The translations under genes were made by a program, and so were the position numbers. From positions 6,205,087-6,269,086 of the forward strand of contig OX442314.1 of the NCBI GenBank assembly GCA_949358305.1: a stretch of 64,000 nucleotides of DNA, in the 5' to 3' direction. This document shows positions 11,571 through 23,756 of this stretch, in pieces (positions within the stretch are counted from its first letter, which is position 1; each line of letters begins with the position of its first letter). Origin of the DNA: Strigamia acuminata (taxonomy: Eukaryota > Arthropoda > Chilopoda > Geophilomorpha > Linotaeniidae). The notes under the pieces were generated by a model that saw only the letters and a program-made list of their open reading frames with translations, had not been told where the DNA came from and did no database searches.

Positions 11571-12735
11571 CTGTTGCAGTCCAGTGAAAAGCTAAACGTG
11601 TATAGTGCAAATTATTCCGCAAGAAGATTGGCAAATTGTAAAAAGTACTCACACTTTAGGGCCTGTTCATTTGCAAAAACCCACTCATTTAGTAAGCAAT
11701 GCATATTTCATATAAACACACTTCTGGTTTCTTCTGTGAATTTTACCTGCATGGCCCTGGCACTACGGTGTCCTGTAGAAATTGCACGGGGTTGCTTTAG
11801 GGCTGGCTTCTCTGCTTGGCACCCATTGGATCTGATTGCGATATCGGTCGAAAGATCTCGAATTTTGGGCTGATGACTTGAGCTTGGAATAAGACTGCAG
11901 TCTATCAAATTCTAAACTTGTTTGCTCCTTACACAGTACAGTTTTGTGTGCTACTATAGCTTGGCTCGGCTGACTAGCATCTGAATGCTACTGCTTTCTT
12001 TGGAATAAAAGTTTGTGAATTTTACGATGTTTTTTATTCGTAAAAAGGACATTAACATTAATCATTCATGAATTATCTTTCCGGTGTTTTAATAATCAAT
12101 ACTTCTGAGTGTTTACGACATGCAAATAAATAAGATTACATCTTCCATGCAATTGACACAAATGCCAGGAGCGAGTGAGCAATATTTGTTCTATGCATGT
12201 TGTGACATAAAAAAATACAACAGGACTTAAAATTATGTATTTTTATATGTAGTTATTAAATTTTCAGTAAAAAATTTGATAACTGTGAAGCTTCTACACA
12301 CAGTAAAGAATCCTGTGTGTTGTAACTGTTTGTAACAATGTGAGAGAGAGGTGCATTTAAATATCAGAAAAATAGATTGTTTAGATCATTTATTTAACAA
12401 ATTACTATTGTTGCGTGTGTGGTAATTGGCTGAGATGATCACCTGATCATTTTCACCTTAAAATAATATCGATTTTGCACAGTCTCTAGCTTTTAGTTGC
12501 TTTTAACATAAGAAATAAAACGATAACGTGAATCAAACGTTTATTTTTCTTACACTAAAACACCTAAACTCTTCAAATCCTTTTTAAACAAAAATATAAA
12601 AAAAAAAAACTACAAACGACGGCGACATTCATTGAAGTTCGTGATCAACAGTCCCCGATCCCATACCGGACAATTGGACATTAACCTACCAAAAATACAA
12701 AGAAATAAACGTTAAATTTAATCGAATGCGACGAA
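11571..12735. other. intergenic, no gene seen
   Basis: This is AT-rich DNA with only short frames on both strands. A minus-strand AATAAA near 12540-12545 could be the SLIRP polyadenylation signal. I see no repeat ends that pair up here. Confidence 0.5.
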
Positions 12736-13116
12736 TTAAGCGTGCGATCGTACAACTGCGTCATCCAATACGTGAATATCCTTGTTCAGAGCGGCCAGTT
12801 GGGAGTCCTTTTGACCAAATTCGACGAAACCGAACCCCCTACTCATTCCCGTGCTTTTATCCTGAAATTTGAATTAAATTTGAATTATTTTTTTTGAGAA
12901 AATTCCATCGATTTTGTCACTCACGAAAAGGACATTTGCGCTCGTTACGGCTCCGAACTGCATAAAGTGTTCCCGAAGTTCTTCTGGAATTTAAAATAAT
13001 TAATTAATATTATTTTGGGGGTTTTGGTTTTGGAAATTGGATTTAAAAAAATACTCACTCACGCCAACAGACCACGGTAAATTGTTTACGAAAATTCGAT
13101 GCAAGCGGGAAGCCAT
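12736..13116 (-). CDS. SLIRP: SLIRP, RRM protein partner of LRPPRC
   Basis: SLIRP is a small RNA-recognition-motif protein that, in animals, works in mitochondria with LRPPRC to stabilise mitochondrial mRNAs. Three exons read on the minus strand: 13116-13059, 12983-12925 and 12861-12736, giving 80 residues ending at TAA. RNP2 is seen as IFVNNLPWSV near residue 8, then KELREHFMQFGAV, and RNP1 as SRGFGFVEF near residue 44. The first donor is ambiguous because GTGAGTGAGT offers two sites; the downstream one keeps frame and gives the family-like VGVKELREHF. The protein is shorter than human SLIRP (109 aa, recalled). It is head to head with LRPPRC, 383 bp from start to start. The assignment is by recalled family resemblance. 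Confidence 0.85.
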
Positions 13117-13499
13117 TTTGAAAAAAAGGTTATACCACAAGGAGCATGTGCGGCGAGTCGGGCTGTGGCTAGCTGATGGGATAGATAAAGTACAAATCTT
13201 CAATTTGTCTGACATGACTAACCGATTTCTGTTTTGACGATTTATTTGCGATTTGTCCATCTATAGATAGTGAATTGTGGAAATTAAATTGATTAAAATT
13301 TAATTTTTACAACTTTTATGTTTTGTATTACAGTGTTTTACCATTATATTCGTTTATAACTATAAATAAATGATCGCTTATTTAGGTCTGGGCAAATCTA
13401 ATGCTAAGAATAGTTCTCTCTGTAACCACACGTTGCTCTGACGAAATCGTCTTTCGGTAAAAACAGGACGACTCTCCACTCTACAGCAGTGCATCAGCA
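13117..13499. promoter_or_regulatory. shared SLIRP/LRPPRC bidirectional promoter interval
   Basis: Only 383 bp separate the start codons of two divergent genes whose products act in one complex, so this interval should hold both promoters. I see no convincing TATA box with a fixed spacing. The arrangement is read from the sequence; co-regulation is inference. Confidence 0.6.
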
Positions 13500-16400
13500 A
13501 TGGCGTCCATTCTCCGGTTCTCGAAGCATGCTCGTAGGTTTTCACAACTCGGTGTTGCAACTAGAAAAATATCATCGATCCAAAACAGCTTAACTAAAAA
13601 TGGCCAACTTCCGCACTACGAAAAACTTAAGCAAGTGCAAACTTGGTAAGAAAAAAAAAATAATAAATACATAAATAAAAACGAGTTTACGGCGCTCGGT
13701 TTAGGCCTAACGAATTTCGCCGGTGAAACCGACGCGAAATCGCGAGAAAGCGCCGAAAAAATATGTGAAATCGCATAATCTTAATTAAAATATATGTTCA
13801 CGTTGTTTCAATTTTTTTATTTAAATATTTCTTTGTAATTTATTTATTTTTATTTTTATTTTTTTTGGAATAGGTCGATGGCGGCGCGGAGTATTTCGGT
13901 TCAAAAAGTGCAAACCGATTACCAAAGGGTCGACGAAGCATTGAATCGGTTGGATATGTTCGCACGACGAACGGGAAAAATTTCCATGCGAGCAGTGGAG
14001 CAATTGCTCGATGATTTCAAGCAATTGGGTGAGATTTTGTTGAAAAAAATGAAGAAGTGCACAAAAAAATCGAATTTTGTTGAAAATCGATGTAAAAAAA
14101 TGTTTAAAAAATTAAATTTTGTTAAAAAAAATGTTTAAAAAATTAAATTTTGTTTAAAAAAATGTTAAAAAAATCAAATTTTGTTAAAAAATTGCTAAAA
14201 AAAAATAAATTTGGTTAAAAAAAATGAAAACAATGTTCAAAAATCGAATTGTTGTTGATAAAAAGGTTCAATAATCGATTTATTTTGTTTTATTTTGTTT
14301 ATTTAATAGGAAAAGTGAATCCCAATCATAGTCTGTTGGCAATCCACTGCTGCGGTAAATTATTATGCGACGAAACCTTCGAAACGAGGAAGAAAATCAT
14401 GTCGGACATTTGGAATTTTTTGGAGAAAAACGGTTGGCAAAAAATAAAAAATGTTTTAAATTGAATTTATTCATTTAAACATTTATATTGCAGATTGCAC
14501 GCTGGATATCAGTCATTACAACGCTTTAATTAAAGTGCATTTTGAGAACGAGCACAAATTCGACGCGACCGATTTTCTGGCAAAAATCGAATCCAAGCGA
14601 TTAGCACCAAACAGGGTCACTTTTCAACGTCTCATTTCATGTTATTGCCAGCAGGGGGACATCGAAGGAGCCGGGTAACTCGATTTTATACATGAAATTC
14701 GATTTTTTTTTACTTTATAATTCGAGTTTTTAGTCTAAAATTCGATTTTTTTTACTGTAAAATTCGATTTTATACGGTAAAATCTTTTTTTTTACTGTAA
14801 AATTCGATTTTTCACAGTAAAATTCGATTTTTCACAGTAAAATTCGATTTTTCACAGTAAAATTCGATTTTTCACAGTAAAATTCGATTTTTCACAGTAA
14901 AATTCGATTTTTCACAGTAAAATTCGATTTTTCACAGTAAAATTCGATTTTTCACAGTAAAATTCGATTTTTCACAGTAAAATTCGATTTTTCACAGTAA
15001 AATTCGATTTTTCACAATAAAATTCGATTTTTCACAGTAAAATTCGATTTTTCACAGTAAAATTCGATTTTTCACAGTAAAATTCGATTTTTCACAGTAA
15101 AATTCGATTTTTCACAGTAAAATTCGATTTTTTACAATAATAAAATTCAACTTTCTTCGTTTTTTTTTCAACAGGAAAATCCTCGAACACATGAAGAAAG
15201 AGTCAATTCCGATAAACGAAGGCGTTTTTAACGCGTTAATTTTAGGCCATGCGAGAGCAAAGTACGAAAAAAATAAAAACCGACAAAAAAATCGATAAAT
15301 TTCAATTTTTCCTCAAATTTTCAGCAACATGGAGGGCGCGAAAGGCGTTTTAGACGTGATGAGGACCGCCAAAGTGCAACCCAGCGTCGACACTTACGCC
15401 GCACTAATTAACGCGTACGCGGAAAAGGGGGACATGCAAAATATCTCGCAAGTACGATCGATTTATCGCCGTCTAGCGCCGTTATTTACGTTTTAAACGC
15501 GTTTTAGGTGTTCGAGGAGCTCGAAAAGGCCGACCTCTACTTGTCGGACGAACATTATTTGGATGTTATTTATTATTTAGCCAGGAATGGACACTCGAAA
15601 CACGTGAAAGAGGTGAATTTTTGAGTTTTTTGGGTGAGAATTGTTTAAAATTTTTGTGTTGTTTTGTTTTTAGATAACCAAACGGTTGAGGAAGTTCGTC
15701 GGTTTTAACCAGGACGCGTCGACGTGTATTTTGAAGTTGATTAATTGCGGACAGGACGAGGTGGCGCTGCAATTGCTGGACGAAATGCCCGGCGTGAGCT
15801 CGGACGATGGGAAAGTGAAGACTTCCGGTCACTTTGTGATTCGCCAGTTGGTCCGCAATGACTGGGTTGAGTGTTTGGATTTGATTTTGTTTTTTGGGTT
15901 TGGTTTTTTAATTTTTTTAATTTTTTTTTTAGGCGGTTGATAAAGTGTTGAAAGTTTGCAAGGATTTGAAGCAGACTGGGAAGAACACGAAGGGGATTGA
16001 TACGGCGACGAATAGCGCGTTGCGGTTTGGAAGACCAGGTTGGGGATTGTTTGTGTTGGTGGGATTTGGTGTTTTGGTGGGGGATGAGGCGTGGAAAGTG
16101 TTTAACGTGTGGTGGAGAAATGTATTTTTGTATTAGTGATGCATTTTTTGGTCTAAAAAGTGGTTGATTGGTGTGAAAATAGATTTTTTGGTCTAAAAGG
16201 TTGTTGTTAGGTGTAGGAAAAATAGATTTTTCGGTTTATAAAATAGGTTTTTTGATCTCAAAAGTGGTTGATAGGTCTAAAAGTACAGTTTTTGGACTGA
16301 AAAATGGTTGAGATGTTTAAAAAATTCGTTTTTCGGTCTAAAAAATACATTTTTCGGTCTAAAAAATACATTTTTCGGTCTAAAAAATACATTTTTCGGT

Positions 16401-19400
16401 CTAAAAAATACATTTTTCGGTCTAAAAAATACATTTTTCGGTCTAAAAAATACATTTTTCGGTCTAAAAAATACATTTTTCGGTCTAAAAAATACATTTT
16501 TCGGTCTAAAAAATACATTTTTCGACCTAAAAAATACATTTGTCGGTCTAATCTATATTTTTCGGTCTAAAAAACACATTTTTTGATCTCAAAAAGTGGG
16601 ATGATAGGTCTAAAAAGTACATTTTTCGGTCTAAAAAATACATTTTTCGGTCTAAAAAATACATTTTTCGGTCTAAAAAATACATTTTTCGGTCTAAAAA
16701 ATACATTTTTCGGTCTAAAAAATACATTTTTCGGTCTAAAAAATACATTTTTCGGTCTAAAAAATACATTTTTCGGTCTAAAAAATACATTTTTCGGTCT
16801 AAAAAATACATTTTTCGGTCTAAAAAATACATTTTTCGGTCTAAAAAATACATTTTTCGGTCTAAAAAATACATTTTTCGACCTAAAAAATACATTTTTC
16901 GGTCTAAAAAATACGGAGTACATTTTTCGACCTAAAAAATACATTTGTCGGTCTAACCTATATTTTTCGGTCTAAAAAACACATTTTTTGATCTCAAAAA
17001 GTGGGATGATAGGTCTAAAAAGTACATTTTTCGATCTAAAAAGTGGTTCAAGGGGTTTTGAGGCGACAGGATGAGCGAGTTCGCTATAGTTTGACAATTA
17101 AGAGTGTATTTGTGGGGCGACTAATGGCATATTTTTATTTGTAAACACTAAAGTAAATATTAAGTTTGTTTTTGCTTGAACATTAGATCACGCGATCGCT
17201 TTCATAAAGGAGATGAGAGACGAGGGACTGCCCGTACGCACTCATTATTTCTGGCCGATTTTGATCCACTTGAAGAAACAGAACCACGACGAGTCGAGTA
17301 CTTAGAAACAAATTAAACATTTGGTTTTAAATTTTTCTTATTTATATATTATGTCCTAAATTCTTAGAATTGTACGACGTCATCAGAATGATGGTGGACT
17401 ACGGCTGTCCGGCGAATTACGCGACATTTGTCGATTATTTTTATCCAAATATAAATACGGACAATTACGAACCAGTGGTCAACGAACTTAACGTAAGTTT
17501 GATGATTTTTGCACGAAAATTGTTAATGAGAATGCCTTAATAATCTTTAAAGGGTTTGGGCTTCACGTTTGGAGCGATCGTGTGCCCTTTGATCGAGCAT
17601 TACCTCAATCGCGGCCAATTGGACAATGCCATTGCATTAAGTAATGCAGGAATTTAAGTATTTAATGCTGATAATTAAAATAAAGTTGGTTTTATTTGTT
17701 TTAGCGAAAATCCACAGCGTGCGTGTAAACGTGAATAAACTGTTTGGGCCATTGGCGCGCCTGTGCTTCGAGCCTAGCGACGCCACCGTCGATTCCGTGC
17801 TAAACGTTCGAATTTGATAGCGATTAATTATTCAATTACTGAAAATGACACGTTTCTAATTGCAGTTGTTGGAGTTGGTCAGAGATCGGAATTTAATGGA
17901 AACTCAAACTGGTAAAAAATTTAAATTTAAATAAAAAATTGGAAATTTTTTTATGATTTTGTACGTGAAAAATAGATGTTTTTGGCCAGTTTGCGCTGTC
18001 GTACGGCCGCTACGTCAACAGGAATGCGACGAAAATCGAATTTGTTTTGAAGAAAATGCAGTCACGAGTAAAAAATAGAAAAATAATTCAAAAATTGAAT
18101 AATTTGAAATTCTTTTTTATAGAATTTGTGCATATCGCCCGAAATCAGCGAACTGATGCAAAAACAATTATTGTTGTCAAATAATAAAGCAATTAGTGAG
18201 GTATAAACATCGATTTTTGCAATTTCAAATTTTTTAAATTACATTTTATTGTTTTTTGTTTAGTTGTTGAGGAAAATGACAATGGAAATTGACGGCGTCG
18301 ACAGTCCGACGCCCCGACAGCCGGTAAAAAGGATTATTTAGACGAGTTATGAGGTTATAATGGCTTTAATTATTTTTTTAGCGCGAAATGAACGTGGAGG
18401 AAATGGAAAGACACTTGACTGAAGCGAGAAAAAATGGCCTCAACACCAAGGGCATTCTTTCAAAGCTGCTCATGCATTATTGCCGAACCCACGTAAAAAT
18501 ATTGCAAAAATATTGTACAAATATTGATTGTTATGCACAAAATAATGCATTTTTGATGCGTAATTGAAAAAAATTGATTTTTTTGCTCAAAAAAATGCAT
18601 TTATGGTGCGAAATAGGCATTGTTACACGTAAAAATCATTGCTTTTTGGCCTAAAGAGAGAGAAATTTCGTTTTAAAGACAGCATTCATTTTCTTTTGTC
18701 AAAAAAAGTGCATTTCTGTTGCTAATTCGCCTTTTTCTGTTTGATCAAAACCAGAATGTCGAAAAGGTGGAAGAAATTAAAGCGGAATTGGATTCACTCG
18801 ATTACGTCTATTCCGAGGGGATTTTGTGTCTGCTGATGAACCTGTACGCCAACTGCGACAAACTCGACGACGCCAAAGCCATTTGGCAACGCATGTACGT
18901 TGGATTAGTGAATTTAAATGATGAAATTGAATGTTTCGACCGTTAGAAAAGAAAATCACCCGGACGTTGCGATCGACGAACTCAAACTGGTGGATTTTGC
19001 AGCGGCGCTCATCAGGGCGGACGAAATCGACGGTAGAAATAATCGAGTTTATTTAAACATTTTTTTTTTAAATTACTTTTTTCACTTTTCTTCAGAGAGT
19101 TTGAAGTTTTTGGGTGAACAAGCCGTGACCAAGGTACCCGCTCGGAGGGACGCGCCCATTTTTCGGCTTTTGAACGCGGCCGCCGAGAAGGGAGACGCGC
19201 AGTTGACGCAAAAGTTGTTTGATGTAGTCGTGCAGCGTGGTTTGACCGAACCGAACAACGTGGTTTTGGGACCGTTGATCAAAGTGCACATTTTGAAGTA
19301 ATTAAAATTAAATACTTTTTAGTATTTTATTTTAATTTTAATGTTTTTCTTTTTCTCTTCAATAGAGGGGATTTGAAAGGCGCGGTGGAGAAGTTCACGG

Positions 19401-22381
19401 AGATCTGTCGGAATTATCGGTGTGCTCCGTGGCGGGACATGTTGTTGGAGGAATTCATTAAAATCGACGACGCTGAAACTGTGCAGAAAAGTGAGGAGTT
19501 GGTTGTTAGAAATTGAGATTTTTATTTAAATTTTGGTTTTGTTTTGTTTGTTTTGTTAGTTATTGATGAATGCAGCGCTATTTACGGCGAGATGAACACC
19601 ATGTACGATTTGGCGTTTGCGTTTTTGCGATGCGGACGGAGCCGGGAAGCCAAGAAAATATTTGATGTAACTTGATTAAATACACTTCTAATTGTACACG
19701 GGTTTCTAATACCGTAGGGGCTTCTAATTACGCGCGGGGAAAGGAAAATTTGTGATAAATTCGATTTTTTTTTTAAAAGAAAAATTCGATTTTTTTTTAA
19801 AAGAAAAATTCGATTTTTTTTTAAAGAAGAATTCGATTTTCTTTTTTAAAAGAAATATTCGATTTTTTTTATAAAAATTCGATTTTTTTTTAAAAGAAAA
19901 ATTCGATTTTTTTTTAAAAGAAGAATTCGATTTTTTTTTAAAAGAAGAATTCGATTTTCTTTTTTAAAAGAAATATTCGATTTTTTTTATAAAAATTCGA
20001 TTTTTTTTTAAAAGAAAAGTTCGATTTTTTTTTAAAAGAAGAATTCGATTTTCTTTTTTAAAGAAGAATTCGATTTTCTTTTTTAAAGAAATATTCGATT
20101 TTCTTTTTTAAAAGAAATATTCGATTTTTTTTATAAAAATTCGATTTTTTTTTAAAAGAAAAATTCGATTTTTTTTTTAAAAGAAGAATTCGATTTTCTT
20201 TTTTAAAAGAAATATTCGATTTTCTTTTTTAAAGAAATATTCGATTTTCTTTTTTAAAAGAAATATTCGATTTTTTTTTAGAAAAATTCGATTTTTTTAT
20301 GATATATTTGATTTATTGCTGAAATATTCACTTTATTGATGATAAAATCGATTGATTGATTTATTGTAAATTACTTTAATTTTTTTAAAATTTACTTTTT
20401 AGACCAGCGGGGTTCGCGCGAGACACGGGAGTTTGGACCACGAGTGCCAGCGTTTGATCGAGCGGGACGACGTGGAGACGCTCGAGGAACTCGTCAAAGT
20501 GACTCGCGATTTGTTCGACATCAATCGCGACCGCATGTACTACCACTTATTGGTGGCTTACGGTGAGTTTCGAATTAAATTGAATTAATTAAATTAAATT
20601 AAATTAAATGTAAATTTAGATAAAAGAAATGACTACGAGAACGCGCTCGACGTGTGGACGTTGATGCAGGACGAGGATCTGAGACCGAGCGAACGCACCC
20701 TGGTGTTTCTCGCCGACATTTTGAAGAGGAACGACCAGCCAGTGCCATTTGCCGTCCCAGAAATCACAGCGGTAATTCAATTTAACTTGAATGAATAATC
20801 GCTCGAATCTCATCATTTTCTTTGCTAGGAATTGGCGACGAATGCAAAATCGGCGATCCAAGCTGCCATCGCCAACAACGATTTAGGAACAGCGATGAAG
20901 ATCAACCAAGCGTTAATAATGCAATATTAATTGATTTATTCATTGTTTGATGCATTTATTTGGATTTGTAGAAACAAATTGAGCAATAAAGTGACGACGG
21001 AACACGAATCGAGGGCTCTCATCGAAGCTTTGGTGCAGAAAGAGCGTTTTAAAGGTGAACAATTGTTCAATTTGTTAAATAAATATCCATTCATTCATTT
21101 GTTTTGATTGTCTCTCTCAGATGCCGTTGAAATGGTGCTACAAGCCGACTGCGAATTGGAATCGCTGAGCGGCGCGTTGCGGCTGCTTTTAGTCAAGCTG
21201 GCCGCTCTCGGCGACACGGACAACATCGCGAGACTGGAGAAGAAACTGTCGCCAGAGGTGAAGAAGCGCGTGCAGTTTAACAACACGCTCATCCACTCGT
21301 TGATTAGCAAGTAGGATTTATTTTTTGTCGCAAATTCCAATTGCAAATGTTGAATTTGACTGTTTCAGGGACGAGCCGGACGCGGTTCTGAATATGATGC
21401 AGGAAGATTTAGGCAGCGACAGAAGCAACCCGCCCGCCGGCATTCTCTTGCCGTTTCTAAACAAATATCCACACTTGCTCGAGAAAGGTGATAAATGAAT
21501 TGAATTGAATTTTAATTTTTAATTTTAATTTTAATTTTAAAAATTCAAGTGGAGGAATTGGCGCTCGGATATGCGAAACACGATTTGTTCGGAGCGTTGA
21601 ATTTCGTTTGGGTGCACTGTTTTGCCAACGAGAAATACGACAAGGCCGACGCCATATTCAAGGTTCGTGTGTTTGTTATTGTTTGCTCGTTTCTTCGATA
21701 TTAATTAGCTCATCTTGTATATTTAGCAAACGCCGAGGTTCCAGGAGTCGTTGTCTTTCCGCCACATCGTCGATCACGCCAAGTTGGTTCAGAATGTGAG
21801 TTAGTGAAATGCACACTTTTGAAAAGCTGCGATTGGCTGAGAGAGATGTAGCGATGTTTTCGAGGTTTTATCTTTTTTTCATCAATGTATCTCAAAGCAT
21901 CTCTCAACCAATCACAGCGCGTCATGAAAATAATGCGTTCTTGCCACTTGCTAATTGAAAATTAATTTTCTTTAGTTAGTTAATTAATTAATTAATTTGA
22001 TTATTCTAAAAGGTGGATATGTTGAAGCGACTCGTGGACGTCGTTAAAACCACGTCACTGCCCTCGCAAGCCACAGCGAGGGTCGTCAGCTGTTTGATGG
22101 ACGTTCAATGTAAGATAAGATAAGATTTCACATTCAGATTTTACATTTCGTTTCGTTCAGGCGCTTTGAACCAATTGGACGGCGCCGAAGCCACGTACAA
22201 GGAGGCCAAGACGATGGGCGTGGACAGCCTCGTGCACCACAAGAGCGTGCACAAACTGCGCAGTTTGATGACCAGTGCGGGCAGAGACACGTCATTCTTG
22301 CCCGACCTGACGAGCAGCAGTAGCGAGAGCTCCGATTCCGACGCGGATCAGAATAAGCGAAAGAAAACAACGCAAGTTTAG
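13500..22381 (+). CDS. LRPPRC: LRPPRC, mitochondrial PPR protein (insect BSF family)
   Basis: LRPPRC binds and stabilises mitochondrial mRNAs with SLIRP. The start is ATG 13500, with an Arg/Ser-rich, acid-free N-terminus ([16 protein letters not shown]) typical of mitochondrial import. About 33 exons: 13500-13645, 13874-14028, 14310-14432, 14494-14674, 15175-15261, 15325-15451, 15508-15612, 15674-15865, 15933-16038, 17187-17297, 17368-17492, 17553-17641, 17705-17805, 17866-17911, 17976-18067, 18123-18200, 18264-18323, 18382-18492, 18755-18894, 18947-19032, 19096-19297, 19366-19490, 19560-19666, 20403-20562, 20620-20771, 20829-20911, 20972-21054, 21121-21310, 21369-21487, 21550-21662, 21727-21795, 22013-22109, 22161-22381. 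They give about 1,325 residues (human about 1,394, recalled). [17 protein letters not shown] and [19 protein letters not shown] are strong family matches, and PPR-type helical pairs recur along the protein. It ends with a Ser/Asp-rich tail and TAG. Three introns are swollen by minisatellites. The donor at 20912 (GTTAAT) is weak. Confidence 0.9.
14752..15135 (+). repeat. 20-bp intronic minisatellite in LRPPRC
   Basis: About 18 copies of AATTCGATTTTTCACAGTAA follow each other almost without change; one copy has CAATAA for CAGTAA. Degenerate versions precede it from about 14690. The array fills the intron between the exons ending at 14674 and starting at 15175. It has no spacers, so it is not CRISPR-like. 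Confidence 0.95.
16318..17040 (+). repeat. 21-bp intronic minisatellite with block duplication
   Basis: About 30 copies of a 21-base unit, TTTTTCGGTCTAAAAAATACA, lie in the intron between exons ending at 16038 and starting at 17187. The array occurs as two similar blocks: the variant terminal segment at about 16520-16620 (CATTTGTCGG, TTGATCTCAAAAAGTGGG) recurs at about 16930-17040. Several long open frames on both strands are artefacts of the multiple-of-three period. Confidence 0.95.
19760..20300 (+). repeat. intronic minisatellite built on TTCGATTTTTTTT-AAAAGAA
   Basis: About 20 imperfect units of 22-30 bases alternate TTCGATTTT(C)TTTT with AAAAGAAAAA or AAAAGAAGAA. It lies in the LRPPRC intron between exons ending at 19666 and starting at 20403. 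It shares the TTCGATTTTT core with the array at 14752-15135. Confidence 0.85.
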
Positions 22382-22396
22382 AAGAAGAAAGAAAAT

Positions 22397-22640
22397 ATTG
22401 TAGACATTTTTTAAATATGACAAGTTAGATTTCAAGAGTAAATAAATTAATTCCTTTTCTAATCACGGATCAATATTTATTTCCACATTTTCCACAACAT
22501 TTGATGCTTCACTCGTTTACATTCCCACAATTTTTCTTTTTCTCACATTTTCTGGAAGTCACGGACCTCCGACTTACTTCATCTTTGCTCGTGTCTGTCC
22601 CGACGCCTCGAATCTCTGTGCCTCATGCTTTTTTTTGAAA
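22397..22640. repeat. truncated tandem duplicate of the LRPPRC/basic-gene spacer
   Basis: This matches 23388-23800 in order. The shared landmarks are GTAGACATTTTT-AAATATGA, ATTCCTTTTCTAAT, TTTATTTCCACATTTTCC, ACAACATTTGATGCTTCAC, TCTCACATTTTCTGGAAG and CTCGTGTCTGTCCCGA. The last landmark is the 3' end of the basic-protein gene in the second copy. In this copy the TAA stop is replaced by CAA and the frame does not continue, so it is a dead fragment. Confidence 0.75.
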
Positions 22641-22730
22641 AACAGCGCCATCTGTTGGACGTAAAAGCAACACACGATGCCATTTAATGTTTAATTTACG
22701 ATTTCCAATTTCCAAGGGATTTATTTCCTC

Positions 22731-23375
22731 GGGATTTATTTCCACGGGATTTGGATTTATTTCCACGGGATTTGGATTTATTTACACGGGATTTGGATTT
22801 ATTTACACGGGATTTGGATTTATTTACACGGGATTTGGATTTATTTACACGGGATGTATTAACACGGGATTTGGATTTATTTACACGGGATTTGGATTTA
22901 TTTACACGGGATTTGGATTTATTTACACGGGATTTGGATTTATTTACACGGGATTTGGATTTATTTACACGGGATTTGGATTTATTTACACGGGATTTGG
23001 ATTTATTTACACGGGATTTGGATTTATTTACACGGGATTTGGATTTATTTACACGGGATGTATTAACACGGGATTTGGATTTATTTACACGGGATTTGGA
23101 TTTATTTACACGGGATTTGGATTTATTTACACGGGATTTGGATTTATTTACACGGGATTTGGATTTATTTACACGGGATTTGGATTTATTTACACGGGAT
23201 GTATTAACACGGGATTTGGATTTATTTACACGGGATTTGGATTTATTTACACGGGATTTGGATTTATTTACACGGGATTTGGATTTATTTACACGGGATT
23301 TGGATTTATTTACACGGGATGTATTAACACGGGATTTGGATTTATTTACACGGGATTTAGATTTATTTCCACGAA
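22731..23375 (+). repeat. 21-bp minisatellite with higher-order pattern
   Basis: About 30 copies of TTTGGATTTATTTACACGGGA are interrupted four times by the shorter variant TGTATTAACACGGGA, giving an irregular higher-order period. All reading frames of both strands stay open for over 200 codons because the unit is 21 bases; none looks like a real gene. It lies between the two copies of the duplicated spacer. Confidence 0.95.
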
Positions 23376-23756
23376 ATTTCCAGGAAAATGTAGACATTTT
23401 TCAAATATGACTTATTAGATACGACTTAGACATGATGTGTATGATATACGCGACTTACTTTGTTAGATATGACTGCAATATGACTTAGATAGAAGATGAA
23501 ATGAATCAATTCCTTTTCTAATGACGAAGAAATATTTATTTCCACATTTTCCACAACATTTGATGCTTCACGCGTTTACATTTCGCAATTTTTTCTGTTT
23601 TTTATCACATTTCCCAGAGTTTTTCTGTGTTTTAATCACATTTTCCAGAGTCTTGCTGTTTTTTAATCACATTTTCCCAATTTTTCTCTTTTTTTCTCAC
23701 ATTTTCTGGAAGCCACGGACCTCCTTCCCTCCGACTTAGTTCACTTCAGTTCATCC

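Noticed and set aside
14752-15135. CRISPR-like array
   Set aside because: The 20-bp units follow each other directly with no unique spacers; it is an intronic minisatellite in an animal gene.
16258-16975. Several 90-130 codon frames on both strands
   Set aside because: The 21-base repeat keeps all frames open; the repeated 7-residue pattern has no start context or family resemblance.
22687-23418. Frames of 219-243 codons on both strands
   Set aside because: Artefacts of the 21-bp minisatellite.
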